Assembly (NCBI GenBank): GCA_015243575.1 | Contig: CP042469.1 | Location: 1,702,929 to 1,766,928, forward strand | Source: Clostridiales bacterium | GTDB lineage: Bacteria; Bacillota; Clostridia; Peptostreptococcales; Anaerovoracaceae | Direction of reading: 5' to 3' | DNA: 64,000 nucleotides | The notes under the pieces: model-generated | The model's database searches: none | Told to the model about the DNA's origin: nothing | Seen by the model: the letters and a program-made list of their open reading frames with translations, nothing else | Made by a program: the position numbers and the translations under genes | In this document: positions 1-8,182 of the stretch, in pieces | Layout: the number at the start of each line of letters is the position of its first letter | Position numbering within the stretch: position 1 is the first letter of the stretch

Positions 1-850
1 TTCGTGCACCCAGCGTCTTTGCAACTTCATAGTAAACCTTCTGCGTGCTTGCAATGCCCTGTGCGGTTAAAAACGCAACCGGGAACCACGCCGATATGAC
101 AATGAGGAAGGTTGCGGCGAGAAAAGGTGAAGGAAACAAGGTCAGGGCGAAGGGCATCCATGCCACAGCAGGAATCACCCCGGTAATTTTTAATACGGGA
201 TAGACCCAGTAATATACCTTGGGAAACCAGCCAATTAAAATACCGGTGACCACGCCAATCACCACGCCTGATACAAAACCCGCTGTAAATAGTCTTAAGG
301 AGTACAACGTATTCTCAAAGACAAATCCGCCTTCCATCAAAAGTGCTTCCAGTATTCTTGAGGGCCCCGGGAAAAAGGGCTGGGGCAGCAGCAGGGTCTT
401 TGTACCGAGAATCTCCCAGAGCGCCAGCCCAATCCCGCTTACAAAACGAAACGGTGCCCGCTGGAGGTATTTGATGCGCCTATCCGAGTTGAAATACGAG
501 TATATCCCAATCACGAGATAAATAAAGATCATGCCAAACAGTACGATGCTGTATGCACCCATAATATTTAACTTGAAATGGACCACCTCAAACAAATTGA
601 TTTCATATGTCTTGATTTCAACTTCCGCAAGCTGAGGAAAATACCAATTTGCCAGCTGTGCAAGAAGCAATCCTGAGGCAGTGAAAAGTACACTGAGCAG
701 ATAACGTGCGTTAGAAATATGATGTGAGGGCAGAATCCTATTATCTGCGGGCAAGGTGTTTGGTCTAGCCGTTATGCTGTTCTGAGGCAGGCGCCTCCAT
801 TTAAATGAAGGCGCTAAGATTGATCTGTTTTTTAATAAATTGATGCTCAC
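1..850 (-). CDS. ABC transporter permease, NitT/TauT (SsuC-like) family, partial
   Basis: This is the inner-membrane permease of a binding-protein-dependent importer of the nitrate/sulfonate/taurine type. I read it directly from the minus strand: a GTG start at 848-850 sits 7 nt behind a perfect AGGAGG, and the frame stays open to the window edge (283 codons). Several hydrophobic segments are visible, and the last readable residues (EVAKTLGA) match the EAA loop that contacts the ATPase, so roughly the final third is missing. It lies 32 bp downstream of the binding-protein gene, in the same direction, so the two form one operon; the ATPase gene is presumably beyond the edge. Substrate is unknown. 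The N-terminus before the first membrane segment is unusually long and polar. Confidence 0.85.
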   Translation of the reverse strand, partial: MSINLLKNRSILAPSFKWRRLPQNSITARPNTLPADNRILPSHHISNARYLLSVLFTASGLLLAQLANWYFPQLAEVEIKTYEINLFEVVHFKLNIMGAYSIVLFGMIFIYLVIGIYSYFNSDRRIKYLQRAPFRFVSGIGLALWEILGTKTLLLPQPFFPGPSRILEALLMEGGFVFENTLYSLRLFTAGFVSGVVIGVVTGILIGWFPKVYYWVYPVLKITGVIPAVAWMPFALTLFPSPFLAATFLIVISAWFPVAFLTAQGIASTQKVYYEVAKTLGAR

Positions 851-882
851 TTGGTATCCTCCTGAGATCGTTCCTTCTTTTT

Positions 883-1938
883 CTATTTTGATTTTACGTC
901 ATAATAGATCTGGTCTGTGAATGCCTCTGCATCGTTGGTTTTTAGATATCCAATGCTCTTAAGCTCCTGAACAAAGTAAAGAACATCTCCTCTTACATTG
1001 GTCCCTGCAGCCTGTTCCTCAGATGACGGATAAGCATAGCTCTTGATCAGTCTGACAGCAAGGTCTTTGTCATCTATTGCCGAATATTTTTTATCCCCTA
1101 TTATTTCAACGGTTTCTTCCGGGTTTGCTGCAATCCAAGCCTGGGCCTTATTATATGCGCGAAGGATCGCGGCAACTTTTTCAGGATCGTCCTTCAGCAC
1201 TTTTTCCGAAGCGTATAGGAAGCAGCAGTATTTTCCTGCAAAGGTGGGATCTGTGGAAAGATCAAAGATCAACTTAAATTCACCCGATTCCTCTGCAATG
1301 GAACCCAGAGGATCCCACAACGCAGCTACATCTGCATCACCGTTTCGAACTGCCTCAAGCTCCAGATTTCCATCGGAATAAGGCAGGAAGGTAACCTCAT
1401 TGTCCTCCTGGCGCGCAGATATGCCTGCTTTTTCGAGCCATACACTGGCAACCTGATGAGGCGTTCCGCCAATTTCATCAACAGCGATTTTCTTGCCCTT
1501 CAGGTCATCTACTCCGGAAATTGGTGAATCCTTGGCAACGACAAACTTGATACAACCATCATGCAAACCGTCAACCACCTTCACCTTGACACCTTCCTCA
1601 ATCGATGGGAAGAATTGAAAATCTCCGTTTACAATAGGAATATTACCGTTGTTCAAACCGATTTTTCTGGTTTCCGTATCGGCAGAAATCAGGTTGACAT
1701 CAAAGCCCTCTTCTGCAAAGAAGCCCTTCTCAAAGGCTATGTAGATGGGTGCACCGCAAAGAGCACCATCCTTGCCTGGGATATCAATCTTTCCGTATTT
1801 GAATTGAGGTTCTTGTGCATCAGGAGCGGAAGAACCAGCTCCTGTATTCGCCTTTGTACCGCAAGCAGTCAAAGCCACAGTCAGGGATAGTACAAGCACT
1901 GCCGCCTTGAAAAAATTCGAGACACGTTTCGCGTTCAT
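883..1938 (-). CDS. ABC transporter substrate-binding lipoprotein, SsuA/THI5-like (NMT1 superfamily)
   Basis: This is the extracytoplasmic solute receptor for the permease that follows it. Residues 1-26 are a lipoprotein signal: positively charged start, hydrophobic core, lipobox LTAC with Cys26 as the lipidated residue. The mature part has the NMT1/SsuA-type order, including a segment reading DLKGKKIAVDEIGGTPH and, later, ADVAALWDP. Length (351 aa) is normal. The start has a good Shine-Dalgarno (AAAGGAGTG). It is first in the operon and has a long leader carrying a promoter, a conserved block and a terminator-like hairpin, suggesting regulation by attenuation. The ligand cannot be read from sequence: THI5-like proteins bind pyrimidines, others sulfonates or nitrate. 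No TPP riboswitch precedes it. Confidence 0.88.
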   Translation of the reverse strand: MNAKRVSNFFKAAVLVLSLTVALTACGTKANTGAGSSAPDAQEPQFKYGKIDIPGKDGALCGAPIYIAFEKGFFAEEGFDVNLISADTETRKIGLNNGNIPIVNGDFQFFPSIEEGVKVKVVDGLHDGCIKFVVAKDSPISGVDDLKGKKIAVDEIGGTPHQVASVWLEKAGISARQEDNEVTFLPYSDGNLELEAVRNGDADVAALWDPLGSIAEESGEFKLIFDLSTDPTFAGKYCCFLYASEKVLKDDPEKVAAILRAYNKAQAWIAANPEETVEIIGDKKYSAIDDKDLAVRLIKSYAYPSSEEQAAGTNVRGDVLYFVQELKSIGYLKTNDAEAFTDQIYYDVKSK

Positions 1939-1971
1939 AATTCAGTACACTCCTTTTCGTTCATTCATTCC

Positions 1972-2021
1972 GAAAAAAAAATCAAGCAAGAGAGCGGCAA
2001 ATGCCGGAATTCTTACTTGAT
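1972..2021 (-). terminator. Intrinsic terminator or attenuator in the binding-protein leader
   Basis: On the minus strand ATCAAGTAAG (from 2021) pairs with CTTGCTTGAT (to 1981), enclosing an inner stem CGGCA/TGCCG, and a run of nine T follows. The hairpin lies between the promoter at 2073-2101 and the start codon at 1938, with no gene in between, so it is placed to attenuate transcription of the ABC operon. An upstream competing structure is not obvious. Confidence 0.7.
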
Positions 2022-2041
2022 CTCTGATTTTTTCGGTCAAT
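2018..2041 (-). promoter_or_regulatory. 24-nt conserved leader block, copy A
   Basis: This block is 22/24 identical to 4549-4572. It contains an imperfect dyad (TTGA-CCGA ... TC-G-AGA-TCA on the minus strand). It lies about 25 nt after the predicted transcription start and its end overlaps the attenuator stem. It could be a protein operator or the core of an RNA element; the family is not recognised. Confidence 0.55.
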
Positions 2042-2072
2042 CATAGTATTTCCATATGAATAATATGTATTA

Positions 2073-2101
2073 AATTTAACATGTAATATTGAATCTGTCA
2101 A
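2073..2101 (-). promoter_or_regulatory. SigA-type promoter of the SsuA-like ABC operon
   Basis: On the minus strand TTGACA (2101-2096), a 17-bp spacer and TAAATT (2078-2073). The spacer ends in ACATGT, as in the promoter at 4617-4645, which has the same two hexamers and the same spacing. Confidence 0.7.
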
Positions 2102-2160
2102 CACCTTTTCATAACTTTTTTTCAGATAGGTAAGCAAAACATAAGGTTATTTCGTGCTGT

Positions 2161-2820
2161 TTATACTAGTTTTCCAGACTCCATAAAAAGGGTTCTGCCG
2201 CAGTATTCCGAAGCCTCCGCTTCATGGGTTACCATCAGCACCGCGGTTCCTCTTTGAGCCACTGATGCAAGCAATTCCAGTACCTCTTTCGTTGTCTGAA
2301 GGTCCAAATCAGAAGTCGGTTCATCGGCAATCAAAAGTTCTGGCGATAGGATCAACGCCCGTGCAATGGCTACTCGTTTCAACTCTCCTCCAGAAAGCTG
2401 AGCAGGATACGCCTTTACAAGATGGGAGATTCCTACCTGCTCTAAAAGAGCAGCAGCCCGCTCAGACGGCTCGCCGTTTCTCTTATTTAAAAAAAATGGC
2501 AGCCTTAGATTATCCATTACGGTCAGATTTGACAGAGCACTCTGCCCCTGAGGAACATAACCCAGCCTCGAATTTCTTAGGTAGGAATACTTCTGATCGT
2601 CCAGCTCAAAAACATTTTGACCATCCAGGAAAACCGAACCTCCTGTGGGTCTTAACAGACCTGTAATGAGATTCACCAGCGTGCTCTTACCACTGCCAGA
2701 CCGCCCCCGGATAGAGACAAATTCCCCTTCAGACATGGCAAAGCTTACTTCATCTACAGCGCGAAAGGTTCCCCTTCCTCTTTTATATTCTTTGGTCAGT
2801 TGATTTACCTCAAGCAGCAT
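2161..2820 (-). CDS. ABC transporter ATP-binding protein, LolD/MacB type
   Basis: This is the ATPase of a type VII (LolCDE/MacB-like) ABC system that moves substrates or lipids at the outer face of the membrane rather than importing them. Walker A is GRSGSGKS at residues 39-46, the signature LSGGE at 142-146 and Walker B LLIADEP at 162-168 followed by TSDLD. The 219-aa length is typical of LolD. Its start lies 3 bp after the stop of the FtsX-like permease gene, so the two are translated together and form the exporter pair, with the DUF4418 gene first in the operon. The cargo is unknown. Confidence 0.9.
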   Translation of the reverse strand: MLLEVNQLTKEYKRGRGTFRAVDEVSFAMSEGEFVSIRGRSGSGKSTLVNLITGLLRPTGGSVFLDGQNVFELDDQKYSYLRNSRLGYVPQGQSALSNLTVMDNLRLPFFLNKRNGEPSERAAALLEQVGISHLVKAYPAQLSGGELKRVAIARALILSPELLIADEPTSDLDLQTTKEVLELLASVAQRGTAVLMVTHEAEASEYCGRTLFMESGKLV

Positions 2821-2822
2821 CC

Positions 2823-4067
2823 CTATTCCCCCTCTCTCATAGTTGCATGTATCTCATTTTTCACAATGCGGTACGCCGAAAATACCGAGGCAGCAGGCCC
2901 GGCTGCGCCGGTGAGCAGAAAACTCAACATGGACAGAAGCGCAATCCATTGGGGGGATGGCAGCACAAACGGAAGATTCAACTTCAGAGAAATCAAGTTG
3001 CCGAAAGGAAAGAGAATAAGAAATGCCAGGATCAGTCCAATCAGAGAACCTCCGGCACCGATGAGGGCAGCCTCCCCGAAAATGAGCTGCATCAGCTTTC
3101 CTTTGGTTGCCCCTAATATTCTGAGCACTGCGATCTCCTTTTTCCTCTCATGGACAGAGAAGGTAAATACAACGGAAAGAAGGGCCGCAGTCAGTACCCA
3201 AAGCATCACGGAGAAAACCTTTACATAAACGATGAATTGTTTGATATGATCTGCTGCTGTAGTCAAAATTGTCCGAGACGCCACCACATCCGCCTTGATC
3301 CCTGCTTCTCTCAGCCGGTCCACGATGGTATTGTTGATCACCGGCGCATCGTAGCCGTCTTCTGCTTTGACCATAACGGCAGAAATAGAGTCCCCATTGT
3401 TGAATCGATAGTTAATTCCTTTTTCCCTTGCATGATCCAGAACGTTCTGTGCCGTATCAAAATTCATGAATACAGAGGTGTCAAATCCCATTCCGGTTTC
3501 CTCCAGCCGCCCTGCAACCACATACTCACAACCAAAAAACTTCAGGGTATCCCCCACTTTGTTATCCAGTTTAGAGCCGACCACAAGTTCCCCTTTCTCC
3601 AAGTCCTTTTGCAGCTGGCCCGAAATCCAAGGAGCGATTACAAAATCTGTTTTCGGTTCATAGCCAATAAGCTGCACCTGATAGGAACAACAGTCTGTGG
3701 AAAGGGACGTGATGAAGAACTGTGGCGTTGTTTTGACAATTCCATCGATTCCGGAAAGAATCTTTTCCGTATCTTTTCCAAAATAGAAGGTACCCGGCTC
3801 CCCTCTTAAGAGAGCGCCTTCAAACTTGGCCTGGTTTCCGTCGGGGACCACCATAAAATCCGCTCCCAGACGCTGCCGCATACTGTCCAGTCCCCCTCTG
3901 AGACTTGTGGTGAGAATCAAGCCCGAAAAGAGTGTAAAGGATAAAACTGCCACCAGCCCCATAAGACAAGAGGTACGAACCGCTTTCTTTTTCAGATTGC
4001 AGCGGGCGATCGTTAAAATTCCGAGTCTCTTCCGGTTTCCATTTGGGCTTTGCTTCTGCTGGCTCAT
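2823..4067 (-). CDS. FtsX-like (MacB-type) ABC permease
   Basis: This is the membrane partner of the adjacent LolD-type ATPase. One membrane segment lies at about residues 34-57, a large extracytoplasmic domain (about 60-285) follows, and three segments occupy the C-terminal 130 residues: the MacB_PCD plus FtsX layout. The motif HERKKEIAVLRILGATKG after the second segment is the ATPase-coupling helix of this family. The 414-aa length is normal. Its start overlaps the end of the DUF4418 gene by 4 bp (ATGA). Expression is presumably from the promoter at 4617-4645. Confidence 0.88.
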   Translation of the reverse strand: MSQQKQSPNGNRKRLGILTIARCNLKKKAVRTSCLMGLVAVLSFTLFSGLILTTSLRGGLDSMRQRLGADFMVVPDGNQAKFEGALLRGEPGTFYFGKDTEKILSGIDGIVKTTPQFFITSLSTDCCSYQVQLIGYEPKTDFVIAPWISGQLQKDLEKGELVVGSKLDNKVGDTLKFFGCEYVVAGRLEETGMGFDTSVFMNFDTAQNVLDHAREKGINYRFNNGDSISAVMVKAEDGYDAPVINNTIVDRLREAGIKADVVASRTILTTAADHIKQFIVYVKVFSVMLWVLTAALLSVVFTFSVHERKKEIAVLRILGATKGKLMQLIFGEAALIGAGGSLIGLILAFLILFPFGNLISLKLNLPFVLPSPQWIALLSMLSFLLTGAAGPAASVFSAYRIVKNEIHATMREGE

Positions 4068-4519
4068 TGTTCCTCCCGGCTTGATACATCGTTGCTTTTC
4101 TGATCCATTTCCTCGGTGTTTTTTGTGTTCTGACGAATGAGGTAAATACTGTTAACGACGGATACGATTATTACCAGGAGACTGATGACCAAAATAGAAG
4201 GGGCCGCAATCGCGTGACAATTCATGCCCGGCATGGCGCATACCCCAATCAAAACCGTTGGGACTGACGCCGCCAAGATCCCAGTCAACCCCGCTCCGAT
4301 ATGAAGTCCCAGTCTGATAGGTAACGAAGAAACTAAGATGGAAATGACACCCAATACAGCAATGAGAAGACCAATTCCGATTTCAGCACGCGCAGTCCAA
4401 TGGCATTTCATGAAGTCATCTCCCATGGCTTCGCAAACCTTAAAAAGATATGTTGGACCTAATGAGATCAAAAGACCTGTTACGAGAAAGAAAAGACCTG
4501 TGATGATTCTGTTTTTCAT
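4064..4519 (-). CDS. DUF4418 family membrane protein
   Basis: This 151-aa protein has four hydrophobic segments and resembles DUF4418 proteins in its order of a first segment, a short loop with MKCHWTARAEIG (Cys-His), and a later loop with CAMPGMNCH. The paired Cys/His residues on loops facing the same side could bind a metal or haem, but this is inference. It is the first gene of the operon with the FtsX-like permease and LolD-type ATPase, with a 4-bp overlap to the former, so it probably serves the same transporter. Start is ATG with AGGAGG 7 nt upstream. Function is unknown in the family. Confidence 0.75.
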   Translation of the reverse strand: MKNRIITGLFFLVTGLLISLGPTYLFKVCEAMGDDFMKCHWTARAEIGIGLLIAVLGVISILVSSLPIRLGLHIGAGLTGILAASVPTVLIGVCAMPGMNCHAIAAPSILVISLLVIIVSVVNSIYLIRQNTKNTEEMDQKSNDVSSREEQ

Positions 4520-4548
4520 AATAAACCTCCTAAATTTTTCACCCTAAC

Positions 4549-4572
4549 TGATCTCCGATTGTTTCGGTCAAT
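4549..4572 (-). promoter_or_regulatory. 24-nt conserved leader block, copy B
   Basis: This copy matches the block at 2018-2041 (22/24). On the minus strand it reads with a better dyad than copy A: CCGA-AACAA-TCGG, with flanking TGA/TCA. It lies in the DUF4418 leader, about 30 nt before the start codon. No terminator follows here, so any control would be at transcription initiation or translation. The rest of the 4520-4830 intergenic region holds the promoter and the sigG terminator; nothing else was seen. Confidence 0.55.
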
Positions 4573-4616
4573 TAATTCAGGATATTCATATATGATTAAT
4601 ATGATATTATGATGCT

Positions 4617-4645
4617 AATTTAACATGTTCTGTTTCAGGTGTCAA
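4617..4645 (-). promoter_or_regulatory. SigA-type promoter of the DUF4418-FtsX-LolD operon
   Basis: On the minus strand TTGACA (4645-4640), a 17-bp spacer ending in ACATGT, and TAAATT (4622-4617): the same hexamers, spacing and spacer end as at 2073-2101. Confidence 0.7.
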
Positions 4646-4760
4646 TTCTATTTTGAAAATTATTTTTTCTTTCAATAATGACTTACGTTGTACGTCAACC
4701 CTTTCTATAATAAAACCTCAAGTTAAGACGGAAGCTTTTCTATTTCGCATTCAAAACATA

Positions 4761-4801
4761 ATAAAAAGACACACCAAACTGTCCGTACAGGCAGTCCGGT
4801 G
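4761..4801 (-). terminator. Intrinsic terminator after sigG
   Basis: On the minus strand CACCGGACTG pairs with CAGTTTGGTG (two G-U pairs) around a 10-nt loop, and a T-rich run (TGTCTTTTTATT) follows. It lies about 30 bp after the sigG stop codon. Confidence 0.75.
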
Positions 4802-4830
4802 CATCTATTACTTTTGTGCAATTTCCAGAA

Positions 4831-5601
4831 TCAAACATACTTTCTCATATACTTCAACGCGTTCTTTTCCAGTCTGCTGACCTGAGCCTGGCTGATGCCG
4901 ATTTCGTCGGCAACCTCCATCTGGGTCTTACCTTCAAAGAAACGCATGGTCAGGATGTGCTTTTCCCTGCTGGTAAGCTTTTTTAATGCTTCCTTTAGCG
5001 AGATGTTCTCCATCCATTTTTCGTCGGTATTTTTCGTATCCTTAACCTGATCCATCACGTAGATTGCATCTCCTTCGTCATGGAACACGGGCTCAAACAG
5101 TGATATGGGATCTTGGATAGAATCGAGAGCGAGGACCACCTCTTCTCTAGGCAGATCAAGATCCTTTGCAATCTCCATAATGGTGGGCTCCCTCTGCAAT
5201 TCCCTAGAAAGTCTTTCCTTGGACTGCAGTGCCTTATAAGCCGTATCGCGTAGGGAACGGCTTACCCGAATGGAGTTATTATCTCTTAAATATCTTCTGA
5301 TTTCTCCCACGATCATCGGCACCGCGTAGGTTGAAAACCGAACATTGTGGGATGTATCGAAATTATCCAGTGCCTTGATTAGGCCGATACAACCGACCTG
5401 AAACAAATCATCCGGATTTTCTCCTCTATTGCTAAAACGCTGTATTACGCTTAAAACCAAACGCAGATTTCCTCTGATAAACTCGTCTCTTACCTCATTA
5501 TCTCCCCCTTTAATTTGATCGATCATTTTTTTCATTTCGACGTCTTTGTACACTGGCAGCTTCGATGTATTTACGCCGCAGATTTCTACTTTGCTAGCCA
5601 T
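4831..5601 (-). CDS. sigG: RNA polymerase sporulation sigma factor SigG
   Basis: SigG directs late forespore transcription after engulfment. The protein (256 aa) has sigma-70 region 2 (NLRLVLSVIQRF, then DDLFQVGCIGLIKA), region 3, and region 4 ending in the HTH around QMEVADEIGISQAQVSRLEK. The N-terminus carries VNTSKLPV, characteristic of SigG in Firmicutes. Placement directly after spoIIGA and sigE matches the conserved spoIIG-sigG order. A 125-bp gap separates it from sigE, room for its own forespore promoter, though I could not assign one with confidence. Confidence 0.95.
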   Translation of the reverse strand: MASKVEICGVNTSKLPVYKDVEMKKMIDQIKGGDNEVRDEFIRGNLRLVLSVIQRFSNRGENPDDLFQVGCIGLIKALDNFDTSHNVRFSTYAVPMIVGEIRRYLRDNNSIRVSRSLRDTAYKALQSKERLSRELQREPTIMEIAKDLDLPREEVVLALDSIQDPISLFEPVFHDEGDAIYVMDQVKDTKNTDEKWMENISLKEALKKLTSREKHILTMRFFEGKTQMEVADEIGISQAQVSRLEKNALKYMRKYV

Positions 5602-5726
5602 GAATAAGGACCTCCGCTTTCTGTCTTGCCCCCCTAAGCAGCATATTAGCGCAGTATCGGGATCAACCGATGCTATCCATTATTCTTAACATTCGAGCCT
5701 CTTTTTATTCTGTTATTCCTGCTTTT

Positions 5727-6485
5727 CTATCCCAACTTTTTGATTTCTTTTCTCAGCCTGCCGATGATCTTTTTTTCAAGCCGTGAAATATAGGATTGAG
5801 AAATGCCCATCTTATCAGCCACCTCTTTCTGTGTCATTTCTCGGCCGCTGATCAGACCAAAACGCATCTCCATAATTTGTTTTTCCCGGTTGGAGAGTTT
5901 CTTTAGTGCATAGACCAGCAGATTTCTGTTGACCTCTTCCTCGATATGGTTATAGACAATATCATTGTCCGTCCCAAGAATATCAGAAAGCAAAAGTTCA
6001 TTTCCATCCCAGTCTATGTTTAACGGCTCGTCAAAGGAAACCTCACTCTTTGTTCTGCTGCTTCGGCGAAGATACATCAGAATTTCATTCTCAATGCAAC
6101 GGGAAGCATAGGTGGCGAGCTTAATATTTTTGTCCAGATTGAAGGTATTAACCGCCTTGATCAGACCGATTGCTCCAATGGAGATCAAATCCTCCACGTT
6201 GACACCTGCATTCTCAAATTTCTTGGCAATATAAACCACAAGGCGCAGATTTCTTTCAATTAGAATCGTCTTGGCATCCTCATTGTTGAGCGCCAGCTCT
6301 TCCAGTAAGATCCGCTCCTCATCGGGAGCAAGAGGCGGAGGCAATACGTCGCTGCCCCCTATGTAAAATATTTCATCCGGCTTGTGACTCTTTAAGATCA
6401 GAACAATCCTCTCTCTGATTTTGATCGCCGACAGCTGCAGTTTTCTTCCGTTTTGAATTGTAATTTCCAATATTGTTCTAAGCAT
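5727..6485 (-). CDS. sigE: RNA polymerase sporulation sigma factor SigE (pro-form)
   Basis: SigE is the early mother-cell sigma factor. It is made as an inactive precursor and cleaved by SpoIIGA. The segment [11 protein letters not shown] near residue 40 matches the Bacillus processing site, so the pro-sequence is about 39 residues, longer than the 27 of B. subtilis. Regions 2 and 4 are intact ([33 protein letters not shown]). I chose the ATG at 6485 because the alternative TTG at 6494 is only 3 nt from the Shine-Dalgarno. The start overlaps the spoIIGA stop (6478), so the protease and its substrate are translationally coupled. Confidence 0.95.
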   Translation of the reverse strand: MLRTILEITIQNGRKLQLSAIKIRERIVLILKSHKPDEIFYIGGSDVLPPPLAPDEERILLEELALNNEDAKTILIERNLRLVVYIAKKFENAGVNVEDLISIGAIGLIKAVNTFNLDKNIKLATYASRCIENEILMYLRRSSRTKSEVSFDEPLNIDWDGNELLLSDILGTDNDIVYNHIEEEVNRNLLVYALKKLSNREKQIMEMRFGLISGREMTQKEVADKMGISQSYISRLEKKIIGRLRKEIKKLG

Positions 6486-7413
6486 TGCAAGCAATTCCCC
6501 CTTCCAATAGACTTGGATGCAAAAGGATGGAACAGTCCTCGCAGGACCGATCTCCTGTAAACAACCCCCTGTTGACTGCTAAAACCGCACCTTCAGAGAC
6601 CACTGAGGACCTATCTCTTTCACTGCAGTTATGTATATTGATTCGGATAAAATCCGTACGTATCCCAATAAAATATCCCTTACCTTCTCCTACGGTTCGG
6701 TAGGGAATCAGCCTGATTCTTGTAGCATAACTACTGTTCATCAGCTTCGCATACATGTGTTCTGTTTGGTTTCCCTGCAAGATTTCCTGAAGGATTTCAT
6801 CAGGGAACAGCTTTTGTGCTCCTTTCTCATTAACTAGAAAAACTGGTTTACCCGATACCGGATCAGCCAGAAAGTTGCCGGTATCAACAAGTCCTCTCAA
6901 GGTCTCCTTCTTTCCTTCCATAGAGATTTCCACATCAGCATAGATTCTTTCTCTTATCATTCTCCCCTTAATAAATCCAGTAAAAAGGTGAAAGATTCCA
7001 TAGGTCATCAAGCATCCCAACGTAATATAAACATAGCCAAAGCCATTCATATAAATGGAACTGTTTTGTGTTACCCCTTGGATCCCAAGAAAATACATGA
7101 GTCCGATGGTGATGCCCCCCATGGCAAAGCTGATCAGATAAAAGACCAGTGTAATTCTCCCAAACCGACGCAGTGTTTTCGGCTGAAATACAATAAAAAC
7201 CAGTCCAAAGGAGAAGGCAAACTTCGAAATTAATGCCAGCAGGGGATGGAGCGAATCCCAAAAAAGGATGAATGAGTAGATTCCGCAAAGGATGCTTCCT
7301 AATACCAGAAACAGTTTTTTACACTGTATTCCGGAAATCCCGGCCGTAAGCAGAAGAATCAACCCTCCTGTAAGCGCGTTTTCGAGGAACAAATATTCTG
7401 CATAGATTACCAC
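6478..7413 (-). CDS. spoIIGA: Sigma-E processing peptidase SpoIIGA
   Basis: SpoIIGA is the membrane-bound aspartic protease that matures pro-SigE at the sporulation septum after SpoIIR signalling. The N-terminal half has about five hydrophobic segments (residues 5-150). The C-terminal domain carries the protease motif GLVDTGNFL with catalytic Asp177. Length 311 aa is typical. Start is GTG (7411-7413), 9 nt after AAGGGGG, and that Shine-Dalgarno is the 3' arm of the rplT terminator hairpin. Its promoter at 7451-7483 is of the Spo0A-activated type. Confidence 0.93.
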   Translation of the reverse strand: MVIYAEYLFLENALTGGLILLLTAGISGIQCKKLFLVLGSILCGIYSFILFWDSLHPLLALISKFAFSFGLVFIVFQPKTLRRFGRITLVFYLISFAMGGITIGLMYFLGIQGVTQNSSIYMNGFGYVYITLGCLMTYGIFHLFTGFIKGRMIRERIYADVEISMEGKKETLRGLVDTGNFLADPVSGKPVFLVNEKGAQKLFPDEILQEILQGNQTEHMYAKLMNSSYATRIRLIPYRTVGEGKGYFIGIRTDFIRINIHNCSERDRSSVVSEGAVLAVNRGLFTGDRSCEDCSILLHPSLLEGGIACNA

Positions 7414-7415
7414 AT

Positions 7416-7470
7416 GAAAAAACCCCCTTGCCGCTATAATCTATTTCATGATTATAGTGCCCAAGGGGGT
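7416..7470 (-). terminator. Terminator of infC-rpmI-rplT with the spoIIG promoter nested inside
   Basis: On the minus strand ACCCCCTT (7470-7463) pairs with AAGGGGGT (7429-7422). An inner stem CTATAATC/GATTATAG closes a loop, and TTTTTT follows. It stops ribosomal-operon transcripts 35 bp after rplT. The -10 box of spoIIG lies in the 5' arm of the inner stem. Confidence 0.8.
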
Positions 7471-7497
7471 AGTTTTTTGTCAAAAGTGAATGTCGAT
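7451..7497 (-). promoter_or_regulatory. spoIIG promoter, long-spacer Spo0A-dependent type, with two 0A-like boxes
   Basis: On the minus strand TTGACA (7483-7478) and TATAAT (7456-7451) are 21 bp apart, too far for plain SigA use. B. subtilis spoIIG has a comparably long, 22-bp spacer and needs Spo0A. On the plus strand TGTCAAA (7478-7484, overlapping the -35) and TGTCGAT (7491-7497) each match the 0A box TGTCGAA at 6 of 7 positions. Confidence 0.75.
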
Positions 7498-7504
7498 TCG
7501 TATT

Positions 7505-7861
7505 TTATTTTACAGCTTTTTTCGCTGTTTCAGCCAGCTGGGTAAATCCTGCCGGATCATAAATAGCCATTTCTGCGAGCATCTTTCTGTTAATTTCAAT
7601 ACCAGAAACCTTCAGTCCATTCATCAGCTTGCTGTAGGACAGGCCATTCATTCTTGCGCCTGCGTTGATTCTGGCGATCCAGAGTCTTCTGTACTCTCTC
7701 TTCTTGTTCTTTCTTCCAACGTAAGCGGAACGCAGGGATCTCATTACAGCAGGGTTAGCCGCTCTGAAGATCTTGCTCTTTGCGCCGTAGAAACCCTTCG
7801 CTAATTTTAATATTTTCTTATGCCTTTTCTTGGCATTTAATCCTTTTTTAACTCTTGCCAT
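7505..7861 (-). CDS. rplT: 50S ribosomal protein L20
   Basis: L20 is an early 23S rRNA-binding assembly protein and, in Firmicutes, the feedback repressor of its own operon. The protein is 118 aa, highly basic, and colinear with the family ([18 protein letters not shown] at the start; [19 protein letters not shown] in the middle). It is last in infC-rpmI-rplT, 54 bp after rpmI. Autoregulation is predicted to act at the leader at 8713-8840. Confidence 0.98.
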   Translation of the reverse strand: MARVKKGLNAKKRHKKILKLAKGFYGAKSKIFRAANPAVMRSLRSAYVGRKNKKREYRRLWIARINAGARMNGLSYSKLMNGLKVSGIEINRKMLAEMAIYDPAGFTQLAETAKKAVK

Positions 7862-7915
7862 TTTATCTTTCCTCCTATATTAGCTTGCCCCATTTGTGGG
7901 ACAAATGATCGGCTC

Positions 7916-8116
7916 TTACACGTTCAATACGGACTTGATTCTCTTGTGATCTGCACTGGTAAGAAGTGTAGCTTTTCTTAAACCTCTTTTTCTCTTGGCA
8001 GTCTTCTTTGTAAGAATGTGGCTCTTGTATGCCTTATTTCTCTTTACTTTGCCGGTACCGGTCAACTTAAATCTTTTGCTTGCTCCTCTATGAGACTTCA
8101 TTTTTGCTTTTGCCAT
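7916..8116 (-). CDS. rpmI: 50S ribosomal protein L35
   Basis: L35 is a small basic large-subunit protein. The 66-aa product has the family pattern: [19 protein letters not shown] near the start and [13 protein letters not shown] before the C-terminus. It lies between infC and rplT in the standard order and has a clear AGGAGG upstream. Confidence 0.98.
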   Translation of the reverse strand: MAKAKMKSHRGASKRFKLTGTGKVKRNKAYKSHILTKKTAKRKRGLRKATLLTSADHKRIKSVLNV

Positions 8117-8182
8117 TCTAAACTTTCCTCCTAATAATTATCGAGTATTCCTTTTGACGTAGATATTTATCGTCTTGACCCG

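Noticed and set aside
883-1938. Binding protein as the HMP/thiamine-precursor transporter, based on THI5 similarity
   Set aside because: No TPP riboswitch precedes it and the thiamine operon has its own HMP permease (CytX) 51 kb away; the ligand stays open.
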